DNA of 47,282 bases from Candidatus Levybacteria bacterium RIFCSPLOWO2_01_FULL_38_21. GTDB taxonomy: Bacteria > Patescibacteriota > Microgenomatia > Levybacterales > UBA12049. The position numbers were made by a program, and so were the translations under genes. The stretch spans positions 1 to 47,282 of the forward strand of contig MFOT01000002.1 in NCBI GenBank assembly GCA_001782475.1. The letters are read 5' to 3'. Shown piece by piece: positions 28,563 through 39,895 of this stretch (the stretch's first letter is position 1; each line of letters opens with the position of its first letter). The notes under the pieces were generated by a model that was not told where the DNA came from, searched no databases, and saw only the letters and a program-made list of their open reading frames with translations.

Positions 28563-28571
28563 TTCTTGAGT

Positions 28572-28627
28572 ATATCCCAGGGTGCAAAGCTAATTTCACC
28601 CCCGGGGTGTCTGAGGTTCTGAGGTTT
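28572..28627 (+). repeat. REP-like element flanking RAYT, 3' side
   Basis: atatcccagggtgcaaagctaatttcacccccggggtgtctgaggttctgaggttt. Confidence 0.85.
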
Positions 28628-28689
28628 ACGTTTCCCCAAGCGAATAACACCTCTTTACTATAGGTTTGGAGAAACAATGGGGAAAAAGG

Positions 28690-28695
28690 TATAAT
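28690..28695 (+). promoter_or_regulatory. candidate -10 element of murE
   Basis: TATAAT 6 nt before the GTG start. Confidence 0.5.
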
Positions 28696-28701
28696 TAGTG
28701 T

Positions 28702-29955
28702 GTGTGGCAGGCTTTTAAGAATATCTACCATTTTTTTATTGCCGTTTTGGCAAATGTGTGGCTTGGGTTTCCGGGCAAGAAACTTATTGTTATTGGCGTA
28801 ACCGGGACCGATGGAAAAACAACTACGGTTTCACTTATCCATCACATCCTTAAAAGTTCCGGCCTTAACTCTTCGATAATTTCCTCAATAGGAGCTGAAA
28901 TAGATGGAAGAAAATGCCCTTTACCCTTTCATGTTACAACGCCTTCCCCTTTTGCTTTACAAAAATTTATCAAAAAAGCAGTAATACCTAGAAAAAAAAG
29001 CTACTTGGTCTTGGAGGTTACATCTCATTCCCTAGATCAGCAAAGAGTACTCGGTATCAATTTTGAAATCGGCGTTGTTACAAACATAACAAGAGAGCAC
29101 CTAGATTATCATAAGACTTATGAAAATTATGTTAAGGCAAAAACCAAACTTCTCAAAATGTCAAAAATTGCGGTCTTAAATCAAGATGACGAGTCGTACG
29201 AGTTGATAAAAAAAGAGTTTTCAGGAATTAAATCAAAAAAACCAAAAATAATTACCTATGGATTGAAGAAATCTGCAGATATAAATCCAAAAGATTTTAA
29301 TTTCAAAAGTAAATTAATTGGAAATTTTAATCAATCCAATATTTTAGCGGCAATTGCCGTTTGTACAAATTTAGGAATTCAAAAAGAAAAAATTGCTATC
29401 ACTATTGAGACATTCGATGCTCCCTTAGGAAGGCAGGATATAGTTTATCCTTTGGTGGATTCGACAACCTCACTGCAAGCAGGCTCAGGACAAGGCGATT
29501 TTACTGTTATGATCGATTTTGCTCATACTTCGAATTCTTTTAAAGAAATACTAAGTCTCTTAAGAAAAAAAGTTAAAGGAAGAATAATTCATGTTTTTGG
29601 AGCAGCAGGACAAAGAGATGCAGTAAAAAGACCTGAGATGGGCAAAATTTCATCAAAATATGCAGATATTGTCATAATAACTGCAGAAGATCCAAGATCC
29701 GAAAGCATAGAAAAAATTACAGATGAAATAATTGCGGGGATTAATGATAGAGAGAATCGTTTCGAAAATAAAACTCTTCTTAGAATCCCGGACAGACAAG
29801 AGGCGATAGACAAGGCAATAAATATGGCAAAAAAAGATGACTTGGTTATTTTAACCGGCAAATCTCACGAAAAATCCATGAACTATGGCAGGGGAGAAGA
29901 GGCTTGGGATGAATACGAGGCAGTAAAAAAAGCGCTTAAGGAAAAGAATAAATGA
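28702..29955 (+). CDS. murE: MurE-like Mur ligase lacking the usual N-terminal domain
   Basis: VIGVTGTDGKTTTVSLIHHIL, EVTSHSLDQQRV, NITREHLDYHKTYENYVKAKTKLL, DFAHTSNSF, ITAEDPRSE. Confidence 0.88.
   Translation: MWQAFKNIYHFFIAVLANVWLGFPGKKLIVIGVTGTDGKTTTVSLIHHILKSSGLNSSIISSIGAEIDGRKCPLPFHVTTPSPFALQKFIKKAVIPRKKSYLVLEVTSHSLDQQRVLGINFEIGVVTNITREHLDYHKTYENYVKAKTKLLKMSKIAVLNQDDESYELIKKEFSGIKSKKPKIITYGLKKSADINPKDFNFKSKLIGNFNQSNILAAIAVCTNLGIQKEKIAITIETFDAPLGRQDIVYPLVDSTTSLQAGSGQGDFTVMIDFAHTSNSFKEILSLLRKKVKGRIIHVFGAAGQRDAVKRPEMGKISSKYADIVIITAEDPRSESIEKITDEIIAGINDRENRFENKTLLRIPDRQEAIDKAINMAKKDDLVILTGKSHEKSMNYGRGEEAWDEYEAVKKALKEKNK
29471..29495 (+). repeat. palindromic CTCAGG-family repeat, in frame in murE
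   Basis: cactgcaagcaggctcaggacaagg -> LQAGSGQG. Confidence 0.75.
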
Positions 29956-31373
29956 ATAAAATAAAATCAATTCATTTTGTCGGAATAAAAGGAGTTGGAA
30001 TGACACCCCTTGCAATTATTGCAAAAGAGGCGGGGATTAAAGTAACGGGATCTGATATAGAAGAAAAATTTATTACAGATGATTTTTTGAAAAATGCCAA
30101 AATTGTTCTGTTTGTTGGTTTTTCCAAGGACCACATAAGAAATCCCGATTTAATTATAGCAACAGGCGCGCATAAAGGGTTAAACAACATAGAGGTTTTA
30201 GAAGCAAAAAAAAGGGGCATTCCTGTCTGGACACAAGGGAGAGCTGTCGGAGAGTTTATGAAAGGAGATCTGTTCAAAAGAGAATTTTTTGGAATTTCTG
30301 TTGCAGGTTCCCATGGCAAAACAACAACGACCGCGATGATTGCGACAATTTTTAAAGAGAATAATTTGGACCCCTCTTTTCTAATAGGAACAGGAAGCAT
30401 TCCTTCTCTTGGTGCTCCTGGACATTTTGGGAAAGGAAAGTACTTTGTTGCCGAAGCGGATGAGTACGCTACGGATCCAGAATTAGATCTTACTCCAAAA
30501 TTTTTATGGCAAAATCCTAAAATTGAAATATTTACAAATATAGAGTTTGATCACCCGGATATTTATAAATCAGTAGATGAAATAAGAGAAGACTTCTTAA
30601 GATTTGCAGATAAGATTCCAAACGACGGCATTCTTATTGCCGGGGCAGACGGCAAGCAAATAAAAGAACTCTTAAAAAACTACGAGAAAACTAAAATAAC
30701 TTTTGGTTTTTCGCCTCTCAATGATTATGTTTTGGAAAAAGTAAGATATGAAGACGGGAAAATGTTTTTTTGGATTTCTTCAAAAGGTACATCTTTGGGA
30801 GAATTTTTAATCAATACTATTGGAGATTTTAATGCCCTAAATGCTCTGGCTTCTATAGTTGCAGGGGTAGAAGTTGGTTTGTCTTTGAGAAATATAAAAA
30901 GGGCGATTGGGAAATATAGCGGTTCAAAAAGAAGATTTGAGTTTATCGGAAGCCTCAAAACTGGAGCTAAGGTTTTTGATGATTATGCTCATCACCCAAC
31001 AGAGATTAAAAAAACTCTTGCTGCTTTAAAGAAAAATTTCCCAAAATCAAAAATAATCTGTATATTCCAGCCGCACACATATTCAAGAACAAAAGCTCTG
31101 TTTTCGGATTTTGTTGCCTCTTTTTATGACGCGGACACACTCATACTTATGGACATATATCCTTCCCTTCGGGAAGAGAGGGATATTACTGTTTCCTCAG
31201 AGCTTCTGGTTCAAGAGATAAGCAAAACCCACAAAAGCGTTTTTTTCTTGCCAAGGGAATCTTATGTGGTAGAATATATCGATCAAAAAAAATACGATGA
31301 GAGCAGCATTATAATTACAATGGGTGCGGGAGATGTTTATAAAATAAGCGAAAAGTTAATAGCAAAAAGCTAA
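29952..31373 (+). CDS. murC: UDP-N-acetylmuramate--L-alanine ligase (MurC/Mpl family)
   Basis: HFVGIKGVGMTPLAIIAKEAG, VAGSHGKTTTTAMIATIF, DDYAHHPTEIKKTL, FQPHTYSRTKAL. Confidence 0.92.
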   Translation: MNKIKSIHFVGIKGVGMTPLAIIAKEAGIKVTGSDIEEKFITDDFLKNAKIVLFVGFSKDHIRNPDLIIATGAHKGLNNIEVLEAKKRGIPVWTQGRAVGEFMKGDLFKREFFGISVAGSHGKTTTTAMIATIFKENNLDPSFLIGTGSIPSLGAPGHFGKGKYFVAEADEYATDPELDLTPKFLWQNPKIEIFTNIEFDHPDIYKSVDEIREDFLRFADKIPNDGILIAGADGKQIKELLKNYEKTKITFGFSPLNDYVLEKVRYEDGKMFFWISSKGTSLGEFLINTIGDFNALNALASIVAGVEVGLSLRNIKRAIGKYSGSKRRFEFIGSLKTGAKVFDDYAHHPTEIKKTLAALKKNFPKSKIICIFQPHTYSRTKALFSDFVASFYDADTLILMDIYPSLREERDITVSSELLVQEISKTHKSVFFLPRESYVVEYIDQKKYDESSIIITMGAGDVYKISEKLIAKS

Positions 31374-31382
31374 AAACTTAAA

Positions 31383-31424
31383 TTCTTAGTTTCTAGTTTT
31401 AAGTTCTTAGTTATTAGTTCTTAG
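31383..31424 (+). repeat. heptad array TTCTTAG-type x6, 9 nt before murA start
   Basis: ttcttag tttctag ttttaag ttcttag ttattag ttcttag. Confidence 0.88.
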
Positions 31425-31433
31425 TTTATTTTT

Positions 31434-32762
31434 ATGGAAACATTTGTCATTAAGGGCGGTAAAAAATTAAAAGGAACGATATCTGTATCGGGTTCTAAAA
31501 ATGTTGCTCTAAAAGCATTGGTTGCCGCATGTCTTACAGATGAGGAAGTTATAATAGAAAATATCCCTTTAATATCTGATTTTATGGTGATGGTTGAAAT
31601 AATTAGAGAGCTTGGAGGAAGGGTTAGGATTAAAGATCATACAGCTGTTATTAGAATCAAAAAAATCAAAAAAACCAAAATATCTTTAGAAAAAGCAGCA
31701 TCAATTAGGACATCTCTTATGTTTATGGCTCCCCTCTTGGCAAGATGCGGGCGGGCGGTTATTCCAAATCCTGGCGGATGTCGAATCGGAGCAAGGCCGA
31801 TGGATAGAATTATTGCAGGAATTAAAAAGATGGGAGTTAAGGCTTTCTACAATAGTAAAGACGGTTATTTTTACCTAAGCTTAAAAAATAAAATGAAACC
31901 GATGATTTATAGATTTAAAAAAAATACCCATACAGGGACGGAAACTCTTATTCTTTCCTCTGTTTTAGCAAAAGGGAAAACAATCTTAGAAAATGCAGCA
32001 GAGGAGCCGGAGGTTTCGGAGCTTATCAATCTTTTAAATTTAATGGGCGCAGATGTAAAAAGGATCGAAAGAAGAAAAATAGTAATAAATGGAGTAGAAA
32101 AACTCCATGGAACAAAATTTAGAATTTCCCCGGACAGGAATGAGGTAGTTACATTTGCAATTGCAGCAATAATCACCAAAGGTGATGTTTTTATAAAAGA
32201 TGTGAATACGAAAGGATTGGAAGAATTCTTAGATACTCTAAAAAAAGCAGGAGGAGGATTTGAAAAGAGAAAAAACGGAATAAGATTCTATTATGATAAC
32301 GGAATTAATTCAACAAAAGTTACCACCTCTTTTTATCCCGGCTTTATGACAGACTGGCAGGGTCCTTGGCTTATCTTAATGACGCAGGGAAAGGGTGCTT
32401 CGGTCATCCATGAGACAGTTTACGAAAATAGATTTGGCTATGTTGAAGAACTTTTAAAAATGGGCGCAAGGATTAAGCTTTATAATCCAAAAGTTAAAAG
32501 GGCGGAAAAATTTTACAACTTTAATCTTGAAGATAATAAGCCTTGGTATAAACACGCTGTAAAAATTTACGGACCTTCTAATCTTCATAATGCCGCAATA
32601 AATATCTCAGACCTAAGAGCCGGAGCAACCCTTGTACTCGCAGCACTTGCGGCAGAAGGTGAAAATATTATTTTTGGAGTAGAGCACTTAGATAGAGGCT
32701 ATGAGAATTTCGACAAAAGATTAGAAACACTCGGAGGTAATGTAAAAAGAATAAAAGAATAA
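31434..32762 (+). CDS. murA: UDP-N-acetylglucosamine 1-carboxyvinyltransferase
   Basis: SGSKNVALKALVAACL; PGGCRIGARPMD with active-site Cys; LRAGATLVLAALAA. Confidence 0.94.
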   Translation: METFVIKGGKKLKGTISVSGSKNVALKALVAACLTDEEVIIENIPLISDFMVMVEIIRELGGRVRIKDHTAVIRIKKIKKTKISLEKAASIRTSLMFMAPLLARCGRAVIPNPGGCRIGARPMDRIIAGIKKMGVKAFYNSKDGYFYLSLKNKMKPMIYRFKKNTHTGTETLILSSVLAKGKTILENAAEEPEVSELINLLNLMGADVKRIERRKIVINGVEKLHGTKFRISPDRNEVVTFAIAAIITKGDVFIKDVNTKGLEEFLDTLKKAGGGFEKRKNGIRFYYDNGINSTKVTTSFYPGFMTDWQGPWLILMTQGKGASVIHETVYENRFGYVEELLKMGARIKLYNPKVKRAEKFYNFNLEDNKPWYKHAVKIYGPSNLHNAAINISDLRAGATLVLAALAAEGENIIFGVEHLDRGYENFDKRLETLGGNVKRIKE

Positions 32763-32763
32763 G

Positions 32764-34017
32764 ATGAAAGCAGTGATTCTTGCGGCTGGAAGATCAAGCC
32801 GGTTTTATCCATATAATTACTTTTCTCACAAATCCCTTATTAAAATTTTAGGAAGACCTATTATTGTCCATACTGTCGAGTCTGTTAAAAGATCGGGAAT
32901 AAAAGAGATTATTTTAATTATTTCAAAAGACTCTGAAATTAAAAAATTACTGGGTAATGGCAAAAATTTCGGAGTTAATATTCGATATGTAATTCAAAAA
33001 GAGCCAACCGGTGCAGGTAACGGGCTTTTGCTGGCGGAAAAATTTATAGAAGGAGATTTTTTCTTGCTAAACGTTTCCCACGTTGATTTTTGGGAATTTA
33101 AAGAATTAATCCTTGCGAAAAAAAGTAAAAATGATAAAGGAGTTCTTCTTGCAAGAGAAGAGGGAAATTTAGAAAAATACGGCGTTTTAAAAATAGAGAG
33201 AGATAGAGTTTTAGATCTTGTAGAAAAACCCAAAAAAGGAAAAGAACCATCTAATCTACGACTTATCGGCATCTATCTTTTTTCTTTGGATTTTTTAAAA
33301 ACATTAAGACAAACACCAAATGAACATTATAGATTGGAAAAAGCAATTTCAAATTTTTCCAAAAATCATCAAGTTAAATTTCTTAAGACAAAAAAAGAGG
33401 TTTCTTCTCTTAAATATTCGTGGGATCTACTTTCTATAAAAAATTATCTCTTGAAAAATATTAAAAAATCAATTGGAAAAAATGTAAAAATTGCAGAAAG
33501 TTCAGAGATTATTGGAAATGTAATTATTGAAAATGGTGTTGAAGTTATGGAAGGAGCTAAGATAAAAGGCCCATGTTTTATAGGGAAAAATTCAATTATA
33601 GGAAACAATACAATTTTAAGAAATGGAGTCGATGTAGAAGAAAATTGTGTAATCGGAGCGAATATGGAAGTAAAGAACAGTTTAATAATGAGAGGCACCA
33701 AGGTACATTCTGGTTTTATCGGAGATTCGGTAATTGGGGAAGACTCTAGAATTGGTGCTGATTTTTCAACCGCCAATGTAAGACTCGACAGACAAGCTGT
33801 TAGAGCAGAAATCAATGGACAGAAGATCGATACCGGACTAAAAAGATTAGGAACAATAATTGGATCAAATGTCAAAGTGGGAATAAAATCTTCAACAATG
33901 CCGGGAGTTTTGATAGGAGGAGGCTCAATTATTGGTCCATCAACTGTTGTTCTTCAAAATGTCCCCGAAAGCACAAAATATTACACGAAATTTAAAGAGA
34001 TAGTTGTAAAAAAATGA
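32764..34017 (+). CDS. sugar nucleotidyltransferase with C-terminal left-handed beta-helix (GlmU-like)
   Basis: MKAVILAAGRSSRFYPYN; hexapeptide repeats IIENGVEVMEGAKIKGPCFIGKNSIIGNNTILRNGVDV. Confidence 0.88.
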   Translation: MKAVILAAGRSSRFYPYNYFSHKSLIKILGRPIIVHTVESVKRSGIKEIILIISKDSEIKKLLGNGKNFGVNIRYVIQKEPTGAGNGLLLAEKFIEGDFFLLNVSHVDFWEFKELILAKKSKNDKGVLLAREEGNLEKYGVLKIERDRVLDLVEKPKKGKEPSNLRLIGIYLFSLDFLKTLRQTPNEHYRLEKAISNFSKNHQVKFLKTKKEVSSLKYSWDLLSIKNYLLKNIKKSIGKNVKIAESSEIIGNVIIENGVEVMEGAKIKGPCFIGKNSIIGNNTILRNGVDVEENCVIGANMEVKNSLIMRGTKVHSGFIGDSVIGEDSRIGADFSTANVRLDRQAVRAEINGQKIDTGLKRLGTIIGSNVKVGIKSSTMPGVLIGGGSIIGPSTVVLQNVPESTKYYTKFKEIVVKK

Positions 34018-34487
34018 AACAGAAAGTTGTCCTTTTTGATATAGATTACACTTTGTTTAATACTGATGTTTTTAAAGAAACACAACTTAAGAAGCATTCT
34101 GTATATGATGAAGTTTATGATGTTTTAAAAAAACTTTCAAAAATAGCAAGGCTTGCAATATTTTCTGAAGGCGAAACAAATTTCCAAAAGACAAAATTAC
34201 ATAGAACAGATATTATGAAATATTTTAATGAACATGACATACATATATCCAAGAGCAAAATAGATAAACTTACGCCGGTTATTAGAAAATATTCATACGG
34301 GAAACTTTTCCTTGTTGATGATAAATTAAGTATTCTATTTGATGCAAAAAGAATGTTACCCAAGGTTTTTACGATTTGGATGAAAAGGGGAATGTATGCT
34401 GAAAATCAGAAAGAGATAAAAGGATTTAAGCCGGATTTTGAAGTAAAAAGTTTAAAAGAAATTGTTTCCATAATTCATAATTCATAA
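34014..34487 (+). CDS. HAD superfamily hydrolase
   Basis: VVLFDIDYTLFNTD, IFSEGE and FLVDDK motifs. Confidence 0.75.
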   Translation: MKQKVVLFDIDYTLFNTDVFKETQLKKHSVYDEVYDVLKKLSKIARLAIFSEGETNFQKTKLHRTDIMKYFNEHDIHISKSKIDKLTPVIRKYSYGKLFLVDDKLSILFDAKRMLPKVFTIWMKRGMYAENQKEIKGFKPDFEVKSLKEIVSIIHNS

Positions 34488-34505
34488 TTCCTAATTCTTA
34501 ATTTT

Positions 34506-34506
<1 letters not shown>
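34472..34506 (+). repeat. heptad array AATTCAT-type x5 bridging HAD stop and glmS start
   Basis: aattcat aattcat aattcct aattctt aatttta(tg). Confidence 0.88.
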
Positions 34507-36308
<1,802 letters not shown>

Positions 36309-36322
36309 TAAGATCGTTTTAT

Positions 36323-36352
36323 TTGACAGCGAGATCTTATCAATGCTATAAA
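36323..36352 (+). promoter_or_regulatory. promoter TTGACA-N18-TATAAA of the S8 protease gene
   Basis: ttgaca 36323, tataaa 36347, ATG at 36360. Confidence 0.7.
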
Positions 36353-36359
36353 AGAATAG

Positions 36360-37706
36360 ATGAGAAAGTATTTTGCCCTTGTTCTTGTAATTATACTTTT
36401 CTTGTTTTTTGCAAAAGGATTAAATTTCTCTACTCAGGCAGTAAATTCGAAATCTTCTGTAACTCAAGGAAGTAGAATAATAGTAAAATTTCATCCAAAT
36501 ACTTCTTTAAATGCACGGGAAAATTTAATAAAAAGTTTTGGTGTTTCAAAAAAAGATAAATTAAAACTTGCCGACACATTTGTTTTAACTATTCCCAAGA
36601 GTAAAACTTCTGATTTGATTAATAAATTTGTTAAAGATAAAAATATTGAATATGCTGAGGAAGATCATATTGCAAAAACACTCGAGACTCCAAATGATCC
36701 TTATTTTTCTCAAGAATGGGGACTTTCAAAAATTCAAGCTGAATCTGCTTGGAATACAACTCATGGTGCAGGAAGCGTTGATATAGCAATTGTTGACACG
36801 GGTATTGACGGAAATCATCCTGATCTTTCCTCAAAAATTGTTTTATCTTCGGACTGCACGATTTCCGCAAACTGCATAAGTGTTTTGCCGATTGACGATA
36901 ACGGTCATGGAACCCATGTTGCAGGAATTGCCGGGGCTCTCACAAATAACGGTATTGGGATAGCCGGTACTGGATATGATACAAGTCTTATGTCTGTTAA
37001 GGTACTTGATAGCTCGGGGAGCGGTTATTACTCCTGGGTTGCAAATGGAATTGTTTGGGCAGCCGACAACGGAGCAAAAGTCATTAATCTAAGTCTGGGT
37101 GGAACCTCTTCGTCCATAACGCTTCAGAACGCTGTTAATTATGCATGGAATAAAGGTGTTGTGGTAGTAGCGGCGGCCGGAAACAGGAACTCCACAAGCA
37201 GATTCTATCCTGCTTATTATTCAAATTCTATTGCAACAGCGGCAACAGATCAGAACGATAAAAAAGCAAGTTTCTCAAATTACGGAGGATGGGTGGATGT
37301 TGCAGCTCCGGGCGTATCAATTATTTCCACATACAATAACGGTAGCTATACATACTTATCTGGAACATCTATGGCTACTCCTTTTGTCTCTGGTGTAGGA
37401 GCGCTTATTTTTGAAAAAAATCCTTCTTGGACAAATACACAAGTGCGCAACAAAATTCAATCTTCAGCGGACAAAATTTCAGGGACGGGTTTTTATTGGC
37501 AGTACGGACGGATAAATGCATGTGGCGCTGTCGATTGTAATATATCACTAACTCCAATTCCGACGTCAACTCCTACATCAACGCCTACGCCTACTCCATC
37601 TCCAACACCAACTACAATACCAACCTCAACCCCTACCCCGACTCCTACTCCTTCTTCCAAACCATGGTGGTGTGTGTATGCACCCTCACGCTACCTCTGT
37701 AAATAG
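36360..37706 (+). CDS. secreted S8 subtilisin-like protease with Pro/Thr-rich C-terminal tail
   Basis: catalytic DTGIDGNHPDL, GHGTHVAGIAG, GTSMATPFVSG; signal peptide; tail PTPTSTPTPTPSPTPTTIPTSTPTPTPTP...WWCVYAPSRYLCK. Confidence 0.95.
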   Translation: MRKYFALVLVIILFLFFAKGLNFSTQAVNSKSSVTQGSRIIVKFHPNTSLNARENLIKSFGVSKKDKLKLADTFVLTIPKSKTSDLINKFVKDKNIEYAEEDHIAKTLETPNDPYFSQEWGLSKIQAESAWNTTHGAGSVDIAIVDTGIDGNHPDLSSKIVLSSDCTISANCISVLPIDDNGHGTHVAGIAGALTNNGIGIAGTGYDTSLMSVKVLDSSGSGYYSWVANGIVWAADNGAKVINLSLGGTSSSITLQNAVNYAWNKGVVVVAAAGNRNSTSRFYPAYYSNSIATAATDQNDKKASFSNYGGWVDVAAPGVSIISTYNNGSYTYLSGTSMATPFVSGVGALIFEKNPSWTNTQVRNKIQSSADKISGTGFYWQYGRINACGAVDCNISLTPIPTSTPTSTPTPTPSPTPTTIPTSTPTPTPTPSSKPWWCVYAPSRYLCK

Positions 37707-37744
37707 ACCCCTTGACAGTCTATATATAATAGTATGGGCAGGAT

Positions 37745-38209
37745 ATGAGGAATCTTCAGCTTTTAGTAATTTTAGTACTAGTTCTATTTGCTGCTTCTCT
37801 TATTCAAAAAGAAGGTTTAGGCAGTAAGCAAACTCAGAAAAAAAATATTATGGTTCCAACCCCAACTCCTACGCCGATTCCCATTCCTACTTCAATACCC
37901 TCTACTTCTACCCCAACACCTTTTTTTCAAATAAATATGTCATCTTTTATTTATCCCGGTTCAACAATTTTAAATCAATCGGAAGATAAAATGACTTTGC
38001 AAAGTTCGGATGATCCACAAGCAATTACTAACTGGTATAAAGAAAAAATTACAAGTATGGGAATGAATGCAAAATCATTTGTTCAGACAAATACAAATGG
38101 AAATATCCTAAATAAACTCGCCGGAGCCAATGGGTCAATTAATGTGAGTATCGAAATTTCAAAACAAAATTCAGAGTCAAAAACCGTGATTAAGATATTA
38201 ATAAAATAA
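37745..38209 (+). CDS. membrane-anchored protein with Pro/Thr linker
   Basis: N-terminal TM; PTPTPTPIPIPTSIPSTSTPTP linker; about 95 aa globular domain. Confidence 0.7.
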   Translation: MRNLQLLVILVLVLFAASLIQKEGLGSKQTQKKNIMVPTPTPTPIPIPTSIPSTSTPTPFFQINMSSFIYPGSTILNQSEDKMTLQSSDDPQAITNWYKEKITSMGMNAKSFVQTNTNGNILNKLAGANGSINVSIEISKQNSESKTVIKILIK

Positions 38210-38214
38210 ATTTT

Positions 38215-38275
38215 ACACCCCAGTTTAAGTTTACATCCCTGGGGTGCGAATATAAAACCACCCCTGGGGTGTCTG
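38215..38275 (+). repeat. REP-like element copy 4
   Basis: acaccccagtttaagtttacatccctggggtgcgaatataaaaccacccctggggtgtc. Confidence 0.78.
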
Positions 38276-38295
38276 GAGAGCTTAGGAAAACATTA

Positions 38296-39765
38296 TCATT
38301 TCTGGAATACGTTTCTTATAAAAATTCCTGAATAGTTATCCTTATATACTAATTTCCATTTCCCCTCATTGACTAACTCAATGAGCCTTTTGTATACATG
38401 TTTTTCGGGAGATATGAAAACAGCATCATATTTTGATTTATCAACATCAGTAAAATTTTGCTCAATTGCGAAGTATTCATCGAATGCACTATACCCTTTC
38501 TTATCTTTCCACAGATGCATTCTGCCATCAATTGTTGGTTTGACTTCTGGGTAATTCCAAATAATCCAGCCTCCCCAGTTATACATTGTAAGAAGTTTTT
38601 TCTTTTGTAAATTATTTTTAATAATAAATTCCACCGCCCCTTTTGAGCAAAAATTATAAGTGCAATATTGATCCCAGGAAAAATTATAATAACGTGAAAG
38701 AGGAAATTTAAAATACACGACAGGAATAGTTATAAGAAGAATTATTATACTCCCTGATATATATTTATATTTTTTCTGATTTGGCTCAAGGAAGTTAGCG
38801 ACAGGTTTTAAGAAAGGAATAGAAAGATAAAACATCATCCATGCGTACCTTCTTACAAAAAGGGAAAGTGCGTAAGTAACTCCAAACAAGGATATTTCAG
38901 GTATTCTTTTAATAAATTTATTTTCGGCAAATAGAATAATTATTCCCCAAAAGGCAAGAGTTGCAATAATGATGAGATTCCACCAAGGTGTTGAAAGATC
39001 ATTAAAGGGAAGATATTCGACAATTAATTTTAGATCCGGGCTTATAGCATGATGCAGTACGTTTTTGTATATTTCTATTCCAAATGGATTCAGAAAGGTA
39101 AAAAATATTGAGAAAAGAAAGATTAATCCTAGAAATTTTGTTTCAGCGAGTGTTTCTCTTAATTTAATTTTTAAAAAGAAATAATTATTTAAAAGTCTTA
39201 CTACAGTCCATCCCAAAAAAAGAAATAATCCCAATAAAAATTCTCCGTGGATATTTGACCACGCCAAAAATAAGAAAGGAATAAAGTATGTTACTTTTTT
39301 CTTTTGTGTATAAATACTTAATAGATAAAATAGAATTCCCAAAAAAAGAAGGCTCAATAGCTGGCCGCGGAAAGAGATTGAATTTAGCGGATGCATAAAG
39401 TATATAGTAAGCGGAAAAATCAAAGATTCTTCAAAGAAAGAAAGCTGTGCTGATTTTGAGAAAAAATAAAAAGTGAGGGTTATTACGACTGCTCCCAGGA
39501 TTGTGAGTCCCAAAAAGCCAAAATTATGAAATGTAAAATAAGAGATTAGATCTGTTGCCCAAGAGGTATTTGCCCACTTATAATCCGGCATGAGCTGAGA
39601 AAAGGTGTTGTCTCGAAGGACTCGCCCATACTTAAAAAAATACTCGCCATATTTTAAATGCCATCCTAAATCCGGGTCTGTGGGAGAATGCACAGAAGCG
39701 AGAAAAACAAAAAGATAAGGAAAAACCTGAATTAATTTTTCAAAAATATTATAGTTTTTGTCCAT
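38296..39765 (-). CDS. polytopic membrane protein, GT-C-like
   Basis: 489 aa with many TM helices; HSPTDPDLGWHLKYGEYFFKYG near the N-terminus. Confidence 0.65.
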   Translation of the reverse strand: MDKNYNIFEKLIQVFPYLFVFLASVHSPTDPDLGWHLKYGEYFFKYGRVLRDNTFSQLMPDYKWANTSWATDLISYFTFHNFGFLGLTILGAVVITLTFYFFSKSAQLSFFEESLIFPLTIYFMHPLNSISFRGQLLSLLFLGILFYLLSIYTQKKKVTYFIPFLFLAWSNIHGEFLLGLFLFLGWTVVRLLNNYFFLKIKLRETLAETKFLGLIFLFSIFFTFLNPFGIEIYKNVLHHAISPDLKLIVEYLPFNDLSTPWWNLIIIATLAFWGIIILFAENKFIKRIPEISLFGVTYALSLFVRRYAWMMFYLSIPFLKPVANFLEPNQKKYKYISGSIIILLITIPVVYFKFPLSRYYNFSWDQYCTYNFCSKGAVEFIIKNNLQKKKLLTMYNWGGWIIWNYPEVKPTIDGRMHLWKDKKGYSAFDEYFAIEQNFTDVDKSKYDAVFISPEKHVYKRLIELVNEGKWKLVYKDNYSGIFIRNVFQK

Positions 39766-39895
39766 AATGAAGCAGAGTATAGCAAACTTACTGGGGGCTT
39801 GACAACAAAAACCCTTTCTGATACTATCCTGCCTACCACCAATGGTGTAACTGTCCTACTTAATGGGACAGTTTTTTAATAAAAACGTTATTGAT

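Noticed and set aside
33444-33875. 143-aa minus-strand ORF in the glmU-like gene
   Set aside because: Antisense to the hexapeptide-repeat region; composition artefact
37550-37660. Low-complexity CCAACT/CCTACT repeat as a regulatory satellite
   Set aside because: Encodes an ordinary Pro/Thr linker of a secreted protease, also present in the next gene
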